Source of the DNA: Methylobacterium gregans
GTDB lineage: Bacteria; Pseudomonadota; Alphaproteobacteria; Rhizobiales; Beijerinckiaceae
Length of the DNA stretch: 43,487 bases
Direction of reading: 5' to 3'
NCBI RefSeq assembly: GCF_022179245.1
Contig: NZ_BPQM01000104.1
Coordinates: 1 to 43,487, forward strand
The notes beneath the pieces were generated by a model. That model was not told the origin of the DNA. It was given only the letters and a program-made list of their open reading frames with translations, and did no database searches. The number at the start of each line of letters is the position of its first letter. Within the stretch, counting starts at the first letter, position 1. Position numbers and translations under genes: made by a program. Shown in pieces: positions 24,550 through 32,212 of the stretch.

Positions 24550-25253
24550 GCGGCGCCGGCGGATCGCCATCGTCGTGGCGGGCAACGGCCGGATGCAACG
24601 GTGCCACCACAGCCCCGCTTTCCCGGACATCATCTGCGGGGCCGGCCGCCCTGTCCCGAAACGCTCGCTCTATCAGCGCAGTCCGCATCGGCCGAACATC
24701 GCGAGCACCATCGCCCCGTGCAGTCCCGATCCCTGAACCGATGTGAAACGCGAACTTTTTGACCTCACTGGAATTCTGGGCTGGGCTAGATGAGGGGCTA
24801 CGGCATGGTAGCCGCCCTGGGTAGCCGGAACGCTGGATCTGGCGCCCTGACGGCGCAGGCCGGAGGTCACCCAGCGACTCATGCGGTCGAACGTGCGCGG
24901 CGTGCGCACGGGCTGACGCGTCCGCACACAGGACAGTGGAGAGGAGCGTCCAGCGGTTGGCACCGCAGTCGGCCTGATGACCTCTCCCTGCGAGGGTTCC
25001 GCGAACTGCGGCCCCGAGTGCTTGGTCAGGGTGTTGCCGTCTGCCCGGCGTCGCGCCAGTTCATGCAGCCTCCAGGGTGTCTCGGCGCGAAAATCGCAGG
25101 GCAAGGATCGGCGTCACAACAGGCCATGCTCTGGCGCGGCGATTGCGAGACCGGACGGCAGGGCGCGCTTCTGGATACCGCCTGCCTACTATGCCGGGCG
25201 GCTGTCCTGGCTGCGCGGCGCCGAATGGCCTCACCCGGCGGATGAAGGGTACT
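24550..25253. other. 700-base region with no supported gene
   Basis: Open frames exist on both strands, but none has a family resemblance, a ribosome site or coding-type codon use. The region probably holds decayed DNA between the broken ImmA/IrrE gene and the acetyltransferase, whose promoter must lie near its right end. Confidence 0.5.
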
Positions 25254-25853
25254 ATGCAGATTCCAAATCGCGTCTTCGATCGGTACGTGGTGCCATGGAT
25301 GCGGCATGCCGAGATGGAGAGCGCGTATCTGCGGGCGCAGTTCCGCAAGCGTTACGGCATCATGATCGGGCTCTACTCTTACGGTTGCTTCGATCGCTGG
25401 CGCATCCCGCCCGGGAGCCGCATCGGCCGATACTGCTCGTTTGCCCGGTCCGTGCGCATCCTCGACGCCAACCATCCGATCGACCGGGTCTCAACCCATC
25501 CCTTCCTGTACGACCGCCATTTCGGCATCGTCGACGCGGACCAAGTTGAGAAGACGCCGATTGTGGTCGAGGACGATGTCTGGTTCGGTCACAACGCCGT
25601 CGTAGCGCCCGGCGTCGGGCGTGTCGGACGGGGCGCGATCATCGGGGCTGGCGCAGTCGTGACGCGACCGGTCGCGCCCTACACGATCGTCGCAGGAATC
25701 CCGGCCCGGCCGTTGCGCGACCGCTTCGACGCGGCCACGATCGCGCGCCTGGAGGCGAGCCGCTGGTGGGAGCAGGATCGACGCGCGCTAAAGTCCTTCC
25801 TGAGCGCTCAGAGCCTCGATGGCCCCCTTGCGCGGGCGCACGCAGCCGTCTGA
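25254..25853 (+). CDS. hexapeptide-repeat acyltransferase, CatB/LbH type
   Basis: A 199-residue left-handed beta-helix acyltransferase. The repeats are seen in IMIGLYSYGCFDRWRIPPGS, RIGRYCSFARSVRILDANHP, VEDDVWFGHNAVVAPGVGRV, GRGAIIGAGAVVTRPVAPYT and IVAGIPARPLRDRF. The motif NHPIDRVSTHPF supplies the usual catalytic His region. It likely transfers acetyl from acetyl-CoA to a sugar. The ATG at 25254 has GAAGGG just upstream; the ATG at 25242 has none. A related enzyme with the same HPxDRxxTxP motif lies at 28086-28991 in the polysaccharide locus, so this gene may be an outlying part of it. Confidence 0.88.
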   Translation: MQIPNRVFDRYVVPWMRHAEMESAYLRAQFRKRYGIMIGLYSYGCFDRWRIPPGSRIGRYCSFARSVRILDANHPIDRVSTHPFLYDRHFGIVDADQVEKTPIVVEDDVWFGHNAVVAPGVGRVGRGAIIGAGAVVTRPVAPYTIVAGIPARPLRDRFDAATIARLEASRWWEQDRRALKSFLSAQSLDGPLARAHAAV

Positions 25854-26075
25854 ACGATCGTCCGATGTGGCAGTCCGTGCGCGCATCGGCCCTCACGGAG
25901 GAAGCCCGAGCCGGTAGGCGTGACGGCGCTCTCATCCGGAGGTTCCCGAACAACGCTCGCCTTCTGCCGCGGTGGCGGAGCGTTCCGCCGATGTCGCTGT
26001 CGATTCAGCTGGCAGGAACCACATCACAACGGAAAGCTACGGCATCATTCCCGATCCGATGGCCATGAAAGCGTT

Positions 26076-26771
26076 CTAGCGCGGGGCGTCGATCCGGGTG
26101 GTCCGGCGGTGTTCCAGCGCGTGGGTATCGCATGCGCGCGTGAAGGCGCTCGCCGCGAAGCACGCGGTGTGATCGGTGAGAACATGGGTGAAGCGCGAGG
26201 GAAACACCGCCAGCGTTTCCTTCAGGAAACCGACGGCGCTCGCGGTCGTCCCGTCATCCTTCAGGGCGACGTGGGCGCAGCGGCCGGCGTGATCGACGGC
26301 CACGTAGAGGAAGCGGCCGCTGGCGGAGTTGTCCGCTTCGTCCGTCGACAGGGGAGTCACGTCGAGCCTCACCCGACCCATTCCCTGGACCCGCCCGGTG
26401 ACAGAACAGCGGTTACGCTCGGCCTTCGGCAGCCGGTTCAGCCCCTCGGCCTTCAGGATGCGGTAGATCGCGTCGCGGTTGAGGTGCGGCAGGAACTGCG
26501 TGATGACCGCCGTGAGGTCATCGAGCGGGAAGCCGGTGGCACGGCGCACCGCGCACACCATGGCGCGCTCCACCTCCGTGGCCTTCCAAGGAAGTTTCCG
26601 GGGTCGGGTCGGGCGGTCCTGGCAGTCCTCGGCGCCCCGCTTGCGCCACTTGCGGATCGTCTCGGTCGATACGCCGTAGCGGCGGGCGAGAACGCTGGGG
26701 CTCTCGTTCGAAGTCGCGATCTCGGTTCGGACGGCCGGGGTCGTCCGCGCATTCGGATGGATACCGGGCAT
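26076..26771 (-). pseudogene. IS481-family transposase, C-terminally truncated
   Basis: A 231-residue frame begins MPGIHPNARTTPAVRTEIAT and has the IS481 helix-turn-helix (SVLARRYGVSTETIRKWRKR) and linker (LPWKATEVERAMVCAVRRAT, HLNRDAIYRILKAEGLNRLP). The integrase core starts (RVRLDVTPL, FLYVAVDHAGRCAHVALKDD, HVLTDHTACF) with two acidic positions. It then leaves the family after LEHRRT and stops, before the last catalytic Glu. Intact relatives have over 300 residues. The ATG at 26771 follows GAGG. It is inactive. Confidence 0.85.
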
Positions 26772-26870
26772 CAACAGATCCTCCGTGTATCGCCACGAAG
26801 CCGCCGTTGCGGGCGTGCCACGCAGCACCCCCATTGTGCAACGCATCGAAACGCAGCGGCGTTCCGCCAA

Positions 26871-26889
26871 TGTCGCAGCCTGTGCGACA
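26871..26889. repeat. short inverted repeat at the probable IS481 end
   Basis: TGTCGCA and TGCGACA, seven bases each and separated by five, lie 100 bases upstream of the truncated transposase start. IS481-type ends begin with TGT, so this is a plausible element terminus. The opposite end is not identifiable, consistent with the truncated gene. Confidence 0.4.
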
Positions 26890-27078
26890 GTAAAACGGCA
26901 AGCGCATTAACCTTCTTCAAGGAATATATGCTTGCAATGGCACGCCCGCTTCGCGGCTTCTCAGGAACCCGCCGCGAACAGATCCCGCAAAAAAGCTTGG
27001 AGATATTACCGATTCCTGCGTTCTCGGACATGCGCCGTATCGCCTCAAGCAAACGTACCGGTATAGCGCCGAGGCTTT

Positions 27079-28065
27079 CTAGCCTCGACTCTGGGCCGAC
27101 AATCCTCGTCGGTGCCCGGCCCAGTCGCGGATCAGGCGGTAAGCGTCGGGGAAATGCCAGCGCAGGCGGGTCTTGCAGTGCGAGATCCGCAGCCCCGGCC
27201 GGCGGGGCAGGCCGGGGAAGAAGCGCGTCCGGAACCTCTCGCCGAGAAGGTCGAGGCAGCGCAGGTAGTGCCGGCCGTAATGGATCGCGAACGGATCCTT
27301 CCAGGGCTTGTGCGGCGTCGTGTAGTGGATGACGGCCGGGCTGCGGCGCAGCCTAGCGAAGGCGCCCCGCTCGTAGCCGAGATCGGCGGCGCGCAGGTCC
27401 GCGGCGCGCGGCTGGAAGTTCCAGCGCGGATCGACGAAACGGACCCGCCCGCGCAAGGTCAGGTTGAGGGCGTCCTGATCGAAATATTTGAGGTTCGGAG
27501 CCTCGCGCTGGATCAGCCGCATCGTTGCGGCGGCGAGGTCCTCGGAGCGCCAGTCCGCGAGGTTCATCAGGAGAACGCCGGCATTGAAGTAGGGCTCGGC
27601 CTGCGCGAAGCCGAGGCTCTCCCGGTTGTCGCAGAACGGGTCCGGCACGGCTGCTGCCGCCCGTCCGCCGAGATCGAGCCGCCAGAGGTCGGCGAGATCG
27701 GCCAGCACGACGAGATCCGCGTCGAGGTAGAGCACACGGTCGTGCTCCGGCATCAGGTAGGGCAGCAGCAGCCGCGCGTAGGTTCCGGCCGAGATCGCCG
27801 TGCTGACGGGAAAGCCTGAGAAGCGGTCGAGGTCGATCGGGACGAAGCGGCAGGTGTCGGAGAGACGCCGGGCGAACAGCGCGCGGATCGTGGCGGCGCA
27901 GGACGGATCGTCTCCGGAATGGAAGATGTGGACATCCAGCCCGAGGCTCTGGCCGCTGTTGAGGAGCGAGGCGACCGTCGTCACCGCGTGCGGGAAGAAG
28001 GCCCGGTCGATGCACAGCGCGACGGCGATTCGGTCGGGGCAGGCCTGGCTTACGGCTTCGGGCAT
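27079..28065 (-). CDS. glycosyltransferase family 8 protein
   Basis: A 328-residue GT8 enzyme, which transfers glucose or galactose from a UDP-sugar with retention. The start is RIAVALCIDRAFFPHAVTTV, ASLLNSGQSLGLDVHIFHSG. The metal-binding DxD is in YLDADLVVLADLADLW, and the acceptor region has YFNAGVLLMNLADWR and YFDQDALNLTLRGRVRFVDP. The C-terminal HYTTPHKPWK closes the domain. It is cytoplasmic. It is the last gene of a minus-strand run and lies 20 bases after the hexapeptide acyltransferase, so both probably act on the same polysaccharide. The ATG at 28065 follows TGGGGG. Confidence 0.93.
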   Translation of the reverse strand: MPEAVSQACPDRIAVALCIDRAFFPHAVTTVASLLNSGQSLGLDVHIFHSGDDPSCAATIRALFARRLSDTCRFVPIDLDRFSGFPVSTAISAGTYARLLLPYLMPEHDRVLYLDADLVVLADLADLWRLDLGGRAAAAVPDPFCDNRESLGFAQAEPYFNAGVLLMNLADWRSEDLAAATMRLIQREAPNLKYFDQDALNLTLRGRVRFVDPRWNFQPRAADLRAADLGYERGAFARLRRSPAVIHYTTPHKPWKDPFAIHYGRHYLRCLDLLGERFRTRFFPGLPRRPGLRISHCKTRLRWHFPDAYRLIRDWAGHRRGLSAQSRG

Positions 28066-28085
28066 GGAACCCCCAAGGTTGACGA

Positions 28086-28991
28086 TCAGGGACGCGGCGG
28101 TGCGGCCGGAGCCCGCGCGGCGGCGATCGCGTCGAGCGCCCGCTGAGCCTCGGGGTCGCTGACGGGCCGGCGCATGGCCTCGCGCCAGCGCGCGAGTTCG
28201 GACAGCGGCAGGAGCCACCACTGTGACGCGATCAGCGCCCGCCGTGCCGCCTCGGGGAAGCGGTAGCGGACCACCCGGGCCGGGACGCCGACCGCAATCC
28301 CGAAATCCGGAACGTCGCGCGTGACCACGGCCCCCGCTCCGACCACCGCGCCGATGCCGATGCGCCGGCAGCCCGGCGTGATCACCGCGTACTCGCCGAT
28401 CCAGGCGTCGTGGCAGATCTCGAGCCGGGGCGGCGGATCGGGCAGGTTCTCGAAGGAGCCGTAGTGGCCCTCGTAGAAGGCCGGGCTGGTGGCGATCCGG
28501 TCCAGCGGGTGGTTGAACGACCAGCAGGCGGTCTGGGCGATCGAGACGTAGCGCCCGACCCGCAGGCCCTCGCGCAGGTGCCAGGTCGGGTAGAGCACCG
28601 AGCCGTACGAGTAGGCGCCGACGCTGACGCGGTTCCGCTCCCAGAGAACCTGCCGCAGGCTGTAGCTGTAGGCCGAGCCGCCCTCCCAGCGGCGCAGGCG
28701 CCAGATCCAGCGCGACGGCAGGCGCCGGCCCAGCACCGCGAGGAGCAGGCGCAGGCGCCAGGACCGGCGCAGGCCCGGATCCGACAGGTCCGGGCCGGCC
28801 GCCTCGCCGGGCGCCGTCGTCCCCTCCGAGGACGCGCCAGCGGCCGCGCGGAGGGGCCGGAGCGGGTCGCCCAAGCCCGGATCCGGCCCGTGGGCGAGCG
28901 GGCCGCGCCCATCCTGCCCTGCGCGGCCCTCAGGAAGCGCCGCCACGGGCCGACGGCTCGTCCCGGCCGGGGATCGTGCGGGCGCGCTCAT
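28086..28991 (-). CDS. hexapeptide-repeat acyltransferase of the polysaccharide locus
   Basis: A 301-residue protein. The first 90 residues are a low-complexity Arg/Pro/Gly-rich extension. A left-handed beta-helix acyltransferase follows (RVSVGAYSYGSVLYPTWHLR, VGRYVSIAQTACWSFNHPLD, RIATSPAFYEGHYGSF, CHDAWIGEYAVITPGCRRIG, IGAVVGAGAVVTRDVPDFGI). NHPLDRIATSP matches NHPIDRVSTHP of the enzyme at 25254, so the two are paralogues. The ATG overlaps the stop of the acyltransferase-3 gene by four bases (ATGA), so they are translationally coupled. Both probably add acyl groups to the exopolysaccharide. A shorter in-frame start would remove the odd extension. Confidence 0.86.
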   Translation of the reverse strand: MSAPARSPAGTSRRPVAALPEGRAGQDGRGPLAHGPDPGLGDPLRPLRAAAGASSEGTTAPGEAAGPDLSDPGLRRSWRLRLLLAVLGRRLPSRWIWRLRRWEGGSAYSYSLRQVLWERNRVSVGAYSYGSVLYPTWHLREGLRVGRYVSIAQTACWSFNHPLDRIATSPAFYEGHYGSFENLPDPPPRLEICHDAWIGEYAVITPGCRRIGIGAVVGAGAVVTRDVPDFGIAVGVPARVVRYRFPEAARRALIASQWWLLPLSELARWREAMRRPVSDPEAQRALDAIAAARAPAAPPRP

Positions 28992-30178
28992 CGGCCGAGC
29001 ACCTCGCCGGCATCCGCGAGCCGGGGCGCGCGCGCCGCCAGGGTCCGGCGCCCGGGCGGGCGCGGCCCGAAGCGGTGGCGCAGGCCGAGCACCGGCCGGG
29101 CGACCAGGGTCTGGGAGAGCCAGGCGAGGCCCAGCGTGGCCGCCGTGCCGCCGAGGCACATCGCCAGCGTCTGGGTGCCCGAGAGCGCGTAGGCCTGCCG
29201 GGCGTCCATCAGGTACAGCCCGGCCGACAGCGGCACGAAGTGCCAGAGGTAGGCGCCGTAGGACATCTGCCCGATCCAGCGCAGCGGGCGCCGCTCGAGC
29301 GCGGCCAGCAGCGGCGCGCCGAGCGTGCTCGCGTAGAGGACAACGAAGACGAGGCCGAGCGCGAGGCCCTGCAGCGTATAGCGCAGGGTGGCGCGGAACA
29401 TCGGGTCGCGGATCGTCAGGGACAGGAGCACCAGGAGCGCCGCTAGGGCGAGGAGCGGCACGCCCCGGTCCCGGGCCCGGACAAGCCAGCCGGGGAAGCG
29501 GGCGAACACCACGGCGAGCCAAGCCCCGTAGGCGATCGAGTCGAGGCGGGCATCGCTCGCCTTGTAGGTCCATTCGGGGTCGAACCGCCCGGAGGCCTCG
29601 ACAGCGGCGCGCCAGAGCGGGCTGATCACCAGGACGGCGCTCAGGATCAACAGGAGGCGGCGCGACGCGGTCCCGCTCAGGATGAGCACCAGCGGGAAGA
29701 CGAGGTAGAAATGCTCCTCGACGGCCAGGGACCAGAGCGAGTGCCAGTCGGCGCAGGTCTCGATGCACATGCCCTGGGCCAGATGATAGTAGTTCGTGAA
29801 GTAGAGCAGCGCCGCCAGCAGCTCGGCCGGGCGCATCGTCTGCCCAAGTGCAAGCGCGACCGCGCCCGTGAACAGCACGAAGACCGTGAGTTCCGGCGCG
29901 AGCCGCAGGAAGCGCCGGATGTAGAAGTTGCGCAGGTCGATGCGCCCGCTCCCGCCGCTCTCGCGCAGCAGCAGGGTGGTGATCAGGAAGCCACTGAGGA
30001 AGAAGAAGATCGTCACCCCGAGGCCGCCGGGCACGATCCGCCCGAGCCCGTAATGCCCGAGCATCACCACGAGGACGGCGACGGCGCGGATCCCGTCGAG
30101 CCCCGGGATGAGCGCGCGGCGGGTGAGCGCCTGGACCTCGGCCAGTGCCGGGGCGGGTCGTTCGGTGTTGGTCTGCAT
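28988..30178 (-). CDS. acyltransferase-3 family membrane protein (OafA/YrhL-like)
   Basis: A 396-residue membrane acyltransferase with about ten hydrophobic segments. Family hallmarks are GLDGIRAVAVLVVMLGHYG with its conserved His, the FLSGFLITTLLLRE segment, NFYIRRFLRLAPEL, and DWHSLWSLAVEEHFYLVFPL. WIGQMSYGAYLWHFVP closes the membrane part. Such proteins move acetyl groups across the inner membrane onto surface sugars. The ATG at 30178 has GGGGGGAGAG upstream. It overlaps the hexapeptide acyltransferase gene, so one transcript makes two acyl-transfer enzymes. Confidence 0.93.
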   Translation of the reverse strand: MQTNTERPAPALAEVQALTRRALIPGLDGIRAVAVLVVMLGHYGLGRIVPGGLGVTIFFFLSGFLITTLLLRESGGSGRIDLRNFYIRRFLRLAPELTVFVLFTGAVALALGQTMRPAELLAALLYFTNYYHLAQGMCIETCADWHSLWSLAVEEHFYLVFPLVLILSGTASRRLLLILSAVLVISPLWRAAVEASGRFDPEWTYKASDARLDSIAYGAWLAVVFARFPGWLVRARDRGVPLLALAALLVLLSLTIRDPMFRATLRYTLQGLALGLVFVVLYASTLGAPLLAALERRPLRWIGQMSYGAYLWHFVPLSAGLYLMDARQAYALSGTQTLAMCLGGTAATLGLAWLSQTLVARPVLGLRHRFGPRPPGRRTLAARAPRLADAGEVLGR

Positions 30179-30248
30179 CGGTCTCTCCCCCCTGGCTGCG
30201 GGACCCTCGGCTACGGAACCGGGCAAGTCGCGGGTTCGGGTCGCGGGT

Positions 30249-30521
30249 TCAGCGGGAGCGAGTCTCGCGGAAATCGCTCCAGCGCAGGCCGACGGCGCGC
30301 CGCGTGATCACGAGCCTCTCCGCAGCGGACCCGCAGGGCGCGGACTCGCCGGGCGCGGACGGCGCGGCGGCGTGGGCGAGACGCTTGAAGTCGAGCCAGG
30401 TGGCGATGCGGTTGCCGCATCCCTCGCACTCGACGATCGTCGCGTCGTTGAAGTCGGCCGGCAGCCGGATGCTCGGGCTGCCGCAGGCCGTGCAGGAGAA
30501 GGTGTTCGTGACGCCGGTCAT
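30249..30521 (-). CDS. zinc-ribbon protein
   Basis: A 90-residue protein. The N-terminal 40 residues hold two CxxC pairs (NTFSCTACGSPSIRLPADFN, TIVECEGCGNRIATWLDFKR), a typical zinc ribbon. The remainder (HAAAPSAPGESAPCGSAAER) is a linker, followed by a basic tail. It may bind nucleic acid or another protein. The ATG at 30521 follows CGGAGG. It lies between the ExoF-like gene and the acyltransferase gene, 70 bases before the latter; a shared transcript is possible. I know no specific function. Confidence 0.78.
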   Translation of the reverse strand: MTGVTNTFSCTACGSPSIRLPADFNDATIVECEGCGNRIATWLDFKRLAHAAAPSAPGESAPCGSAAERLVITRRAVGLRWSDFRETRSR

Positions 30522-30565
30522 GAGGCCTCCGGGGGCGTGAGGGTCGGGTGCCCCCGGGAACGACC

Positions 30566-30649
30566 TCAGTCGTCCATGACGGGAGCCCGGTCGGCGGCCT
30601 CGAGGAACAGCGCGAGGGCCGCGAGGTGGAGGATGGCGCAGATCAGCAT
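30566..30649 (-). CDS. possible 27-residue single-helix membrane peptide
   Basis: The frame MLICAILHLAALALFLEAAD ends with RAPVMDD. One hydrophobic helix followed by an acidic tail would suit a small inner-membrane peptide. The ribosome site is weak and the frame is very short, so this is a candidate only. It fills most of the otherwise unexplained gap between the zinc-ribbon gene and the ExoF-like gene. Confidence 0.3.
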   Translation of the reverse strand: MLICAILHLAALALFLEAADRAPVMDD

Positions 30650-30757
30650 GGCGGCGGCTCGGCGATGGATACCGCGGACGCGGTGCGCGCCATCCTGTCG
30701 GCGAGGTGTTGGGGCCGCCTTAACGCGGATCCCCGCCCCCGCCGGCGCCGCCGCGCG

Positions 30758-32062
30758 CTACTGCGTCGGCTTGAAGTCGTACTCGACGCGCAAGGCCACC
30801 TCGACCGTATCGCCCGGCCGCAGGTCGGTGTCCTCGTCGGCCGCGATTCGCTGGGTGCGCGCCGGGTCGGCGCGCCGGATCACGGTGATCTGGGGGGCGC
30901 CGCCGGTGCCGCGCACGAGTTGCGAGCGCACGACGCCGGTGTAGAGCAGCTTCTCGCCGGTGGCCTGAAGCTTGGCCCGCGTCTGGGCGAGCTTCACGTC
31001 CGAATCCTGCAGGTCGCGCAGCAGGTCGCCGCGGCGCTGATCCTCCATCCGGTCGATGGCGCGCGTCGCGTCCTGGCGCTCCTTCTTGGTCTGCTCGACC
31101 TGCACGCCGATCTGGAGCGCGCGCGTCGAGGAGAGCAGGCTCAGGCGCCGGGTCTCGAGCGCGCGGGTGATCGGCACGATGCCGCGCTTGTTCAGGTCGG
31201 CGATGCGCTCGATCTCGCTGGCGTCGAGTTGGGCCCCCTCCTCCTCCTTGACCTGCTGGTCGCTCATCGTCCGGATGCGGTCTTCGGTGAGCTTGAGGGT
31301 CTGGCGCAGGTGCGCCCGCTCCTTCGTCACGTCCGCGTTGCGGGCGTTCAGCAGGTCCTGCTCGTTGCGCAGGATCCGGTCGCGCACCGGGGCCGGAAGC
31401 GGCACCTCGGTCAGCGCCGCCTTGTCGATCGCCGAGCGCCCCTCGAGCTCCGCCCGCAGCCGCGCCGAGACCGCCTGGGCGCGGGCGAAGTCGGCCCACA
31501 GGTTCTCGTACTCGCCCCTGAGGTCCGCGGTCTGCAGGATCGGGCTCTCCATGCGGAAGCGCTGCAGGTCGTAGCCGCCGGCGAGCGACACCGCCTGCCG
31601 GACGCTGAGCCCTGCCCGGAACGGTTGCTCGCCGGGCTTGGCGACGTCTCCGCTCACGTAGACCGGCCGGTACTCGGCCACGCTCAGCGTGATCTCCTCG
31701 CCCGAGATCGCCGTGAGGCTCTCGCGCCCGTCCTGGCCGCGGATCGTCAGGCTGCGGTGAGGCAGCAGGTCCCGCACCCGCTCGCGTACCGCCCCGACCG
31801 TCTGCCCGGCCGCCCGCACCTGGCCGATCAGCGGGACGGCGACCGCGCCGTCGAGGTCGACGGTGAGCTTCTGCTTCAGGTCGGGAACGCCCGCGACCGA
31901 GAATTCGAGGGTGTCGCCGGGTTGCAGCAGGTACTCGGCCGCGGCGGCGCCCGATCCGAGAGCGGCGTGCAGGAGCACGGCGAGGCCGAGACACGACGCC
32001 GGGAGGCGCGCGCGCGGGCGCCGAGAGGGTGAACCGAGGGGATGGGATCGCCTGTAACTCAA
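30758..32062 (-). CDS. ExoF/Wza-like polysaccharide export protein with coiled coil
   Basis: A 434-residue protein from a TTG at 32062, chosen because AGAGGAGT stands seven bases before it; a TTG at 32113 lies inside an AT-rich promoter-like stretch. A signal peptide ends near ALGSGAAAAE. The export domain begins YLLQPGDTLEFSVAGVPDLK, with VPLIGQVRAAGQTV and then an SLBB-like part (EYRPVYVSGDVAKPGEQPFR, VRQAVSLAGGYDL). Residues 200-370 form a long coiled coil (IRTMSDQQVKEEEG, TRAIDRMEDQRRGDLLRDLQ). The end is RPGDTVEVALRVEYD. ExoF-type proteins link the inner-membrane polymerase to outer-membrane export. It diverges from the lyase gene. Confidence 0.9.
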   Translation of the reverse strand: MSYRRSHPLGSPSRRPRARLPASCLGLAVLLHAALGSGAAAAEYLLQPGDTLEFSVAGVPDLKQKLTVDLDGAVAVPLIGQVRAAGQTVGAVRERVRDLLPHRSLTIRGQDGRESLTAISGEEITLSVAEYRPVYVSGDVAKPGEQPFRAGLSVRQAVSLAGGYDLQRFRMESPILQTADLRGEYENLWADFARAQAVSARLRAELEGRSAIDKAALTEVPLPAPVRDRILRNEQDLLNARNADVTKERAHLRQTLKLTEDRIRTMSDQQVKEEEGAQLDASEIERIADLNKRGIVPITRALETRRLSLLSSTRALQIGVQVEQTKKERQDATRAIDRMEDQRRGDLLRDLQDSDVKLAQTRAKLQATGEKLLYTGVVRSQLVRGTGGAPQITVIRRADPARTQRIAADEDTDLRPGDTVEVALRVEYDFKPTQ

Positions 32063-32212
32063 GAGCGTAACTCCTCTCGAAGACAGTTGAGTACTATTTG
32101 ATTTATTTGTCAACGTCAGTAGATATTTAATTTATACGTTGATATGCTCTGTATGACTTGATATATCGCCCTCAATTTGAATTGCCTCGAGCTTCGGGAG
32201 AGGGAGTGCGGC
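32063..32212. promoter_or_regulatory. divergent promoter region between export protein and alginate lyase genes
   Basis: A 150-base region in which positions 32085-32170 are strongly AT-rich compared with the flanking genes. It contains an inverted repeat TCAACGT (32110-32116) and ACGTTGA (32136-32142), centres 26 bases apart. TTGACA at 32108-32113 on the minus strand resembles a -35 box for the exporter gene. A shared regulator binding the two half-sites could co-control both genes; this is inferred. Confidence 0.55.

Noticed and set aside
24790..25245. Open frames on both strands between the ImmA/IrrE relic and the acetyltransferase
   Set aside because: No ribosome site, no recognisable domain and no consistent codon bias; treated as non-coding.
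26950..26978. Inverted repeat TTCGCGGC / GCCGCGAA as a terminator
   Set aside because: The 13-base loop is large and there is no T-run on the correct side on either strand.
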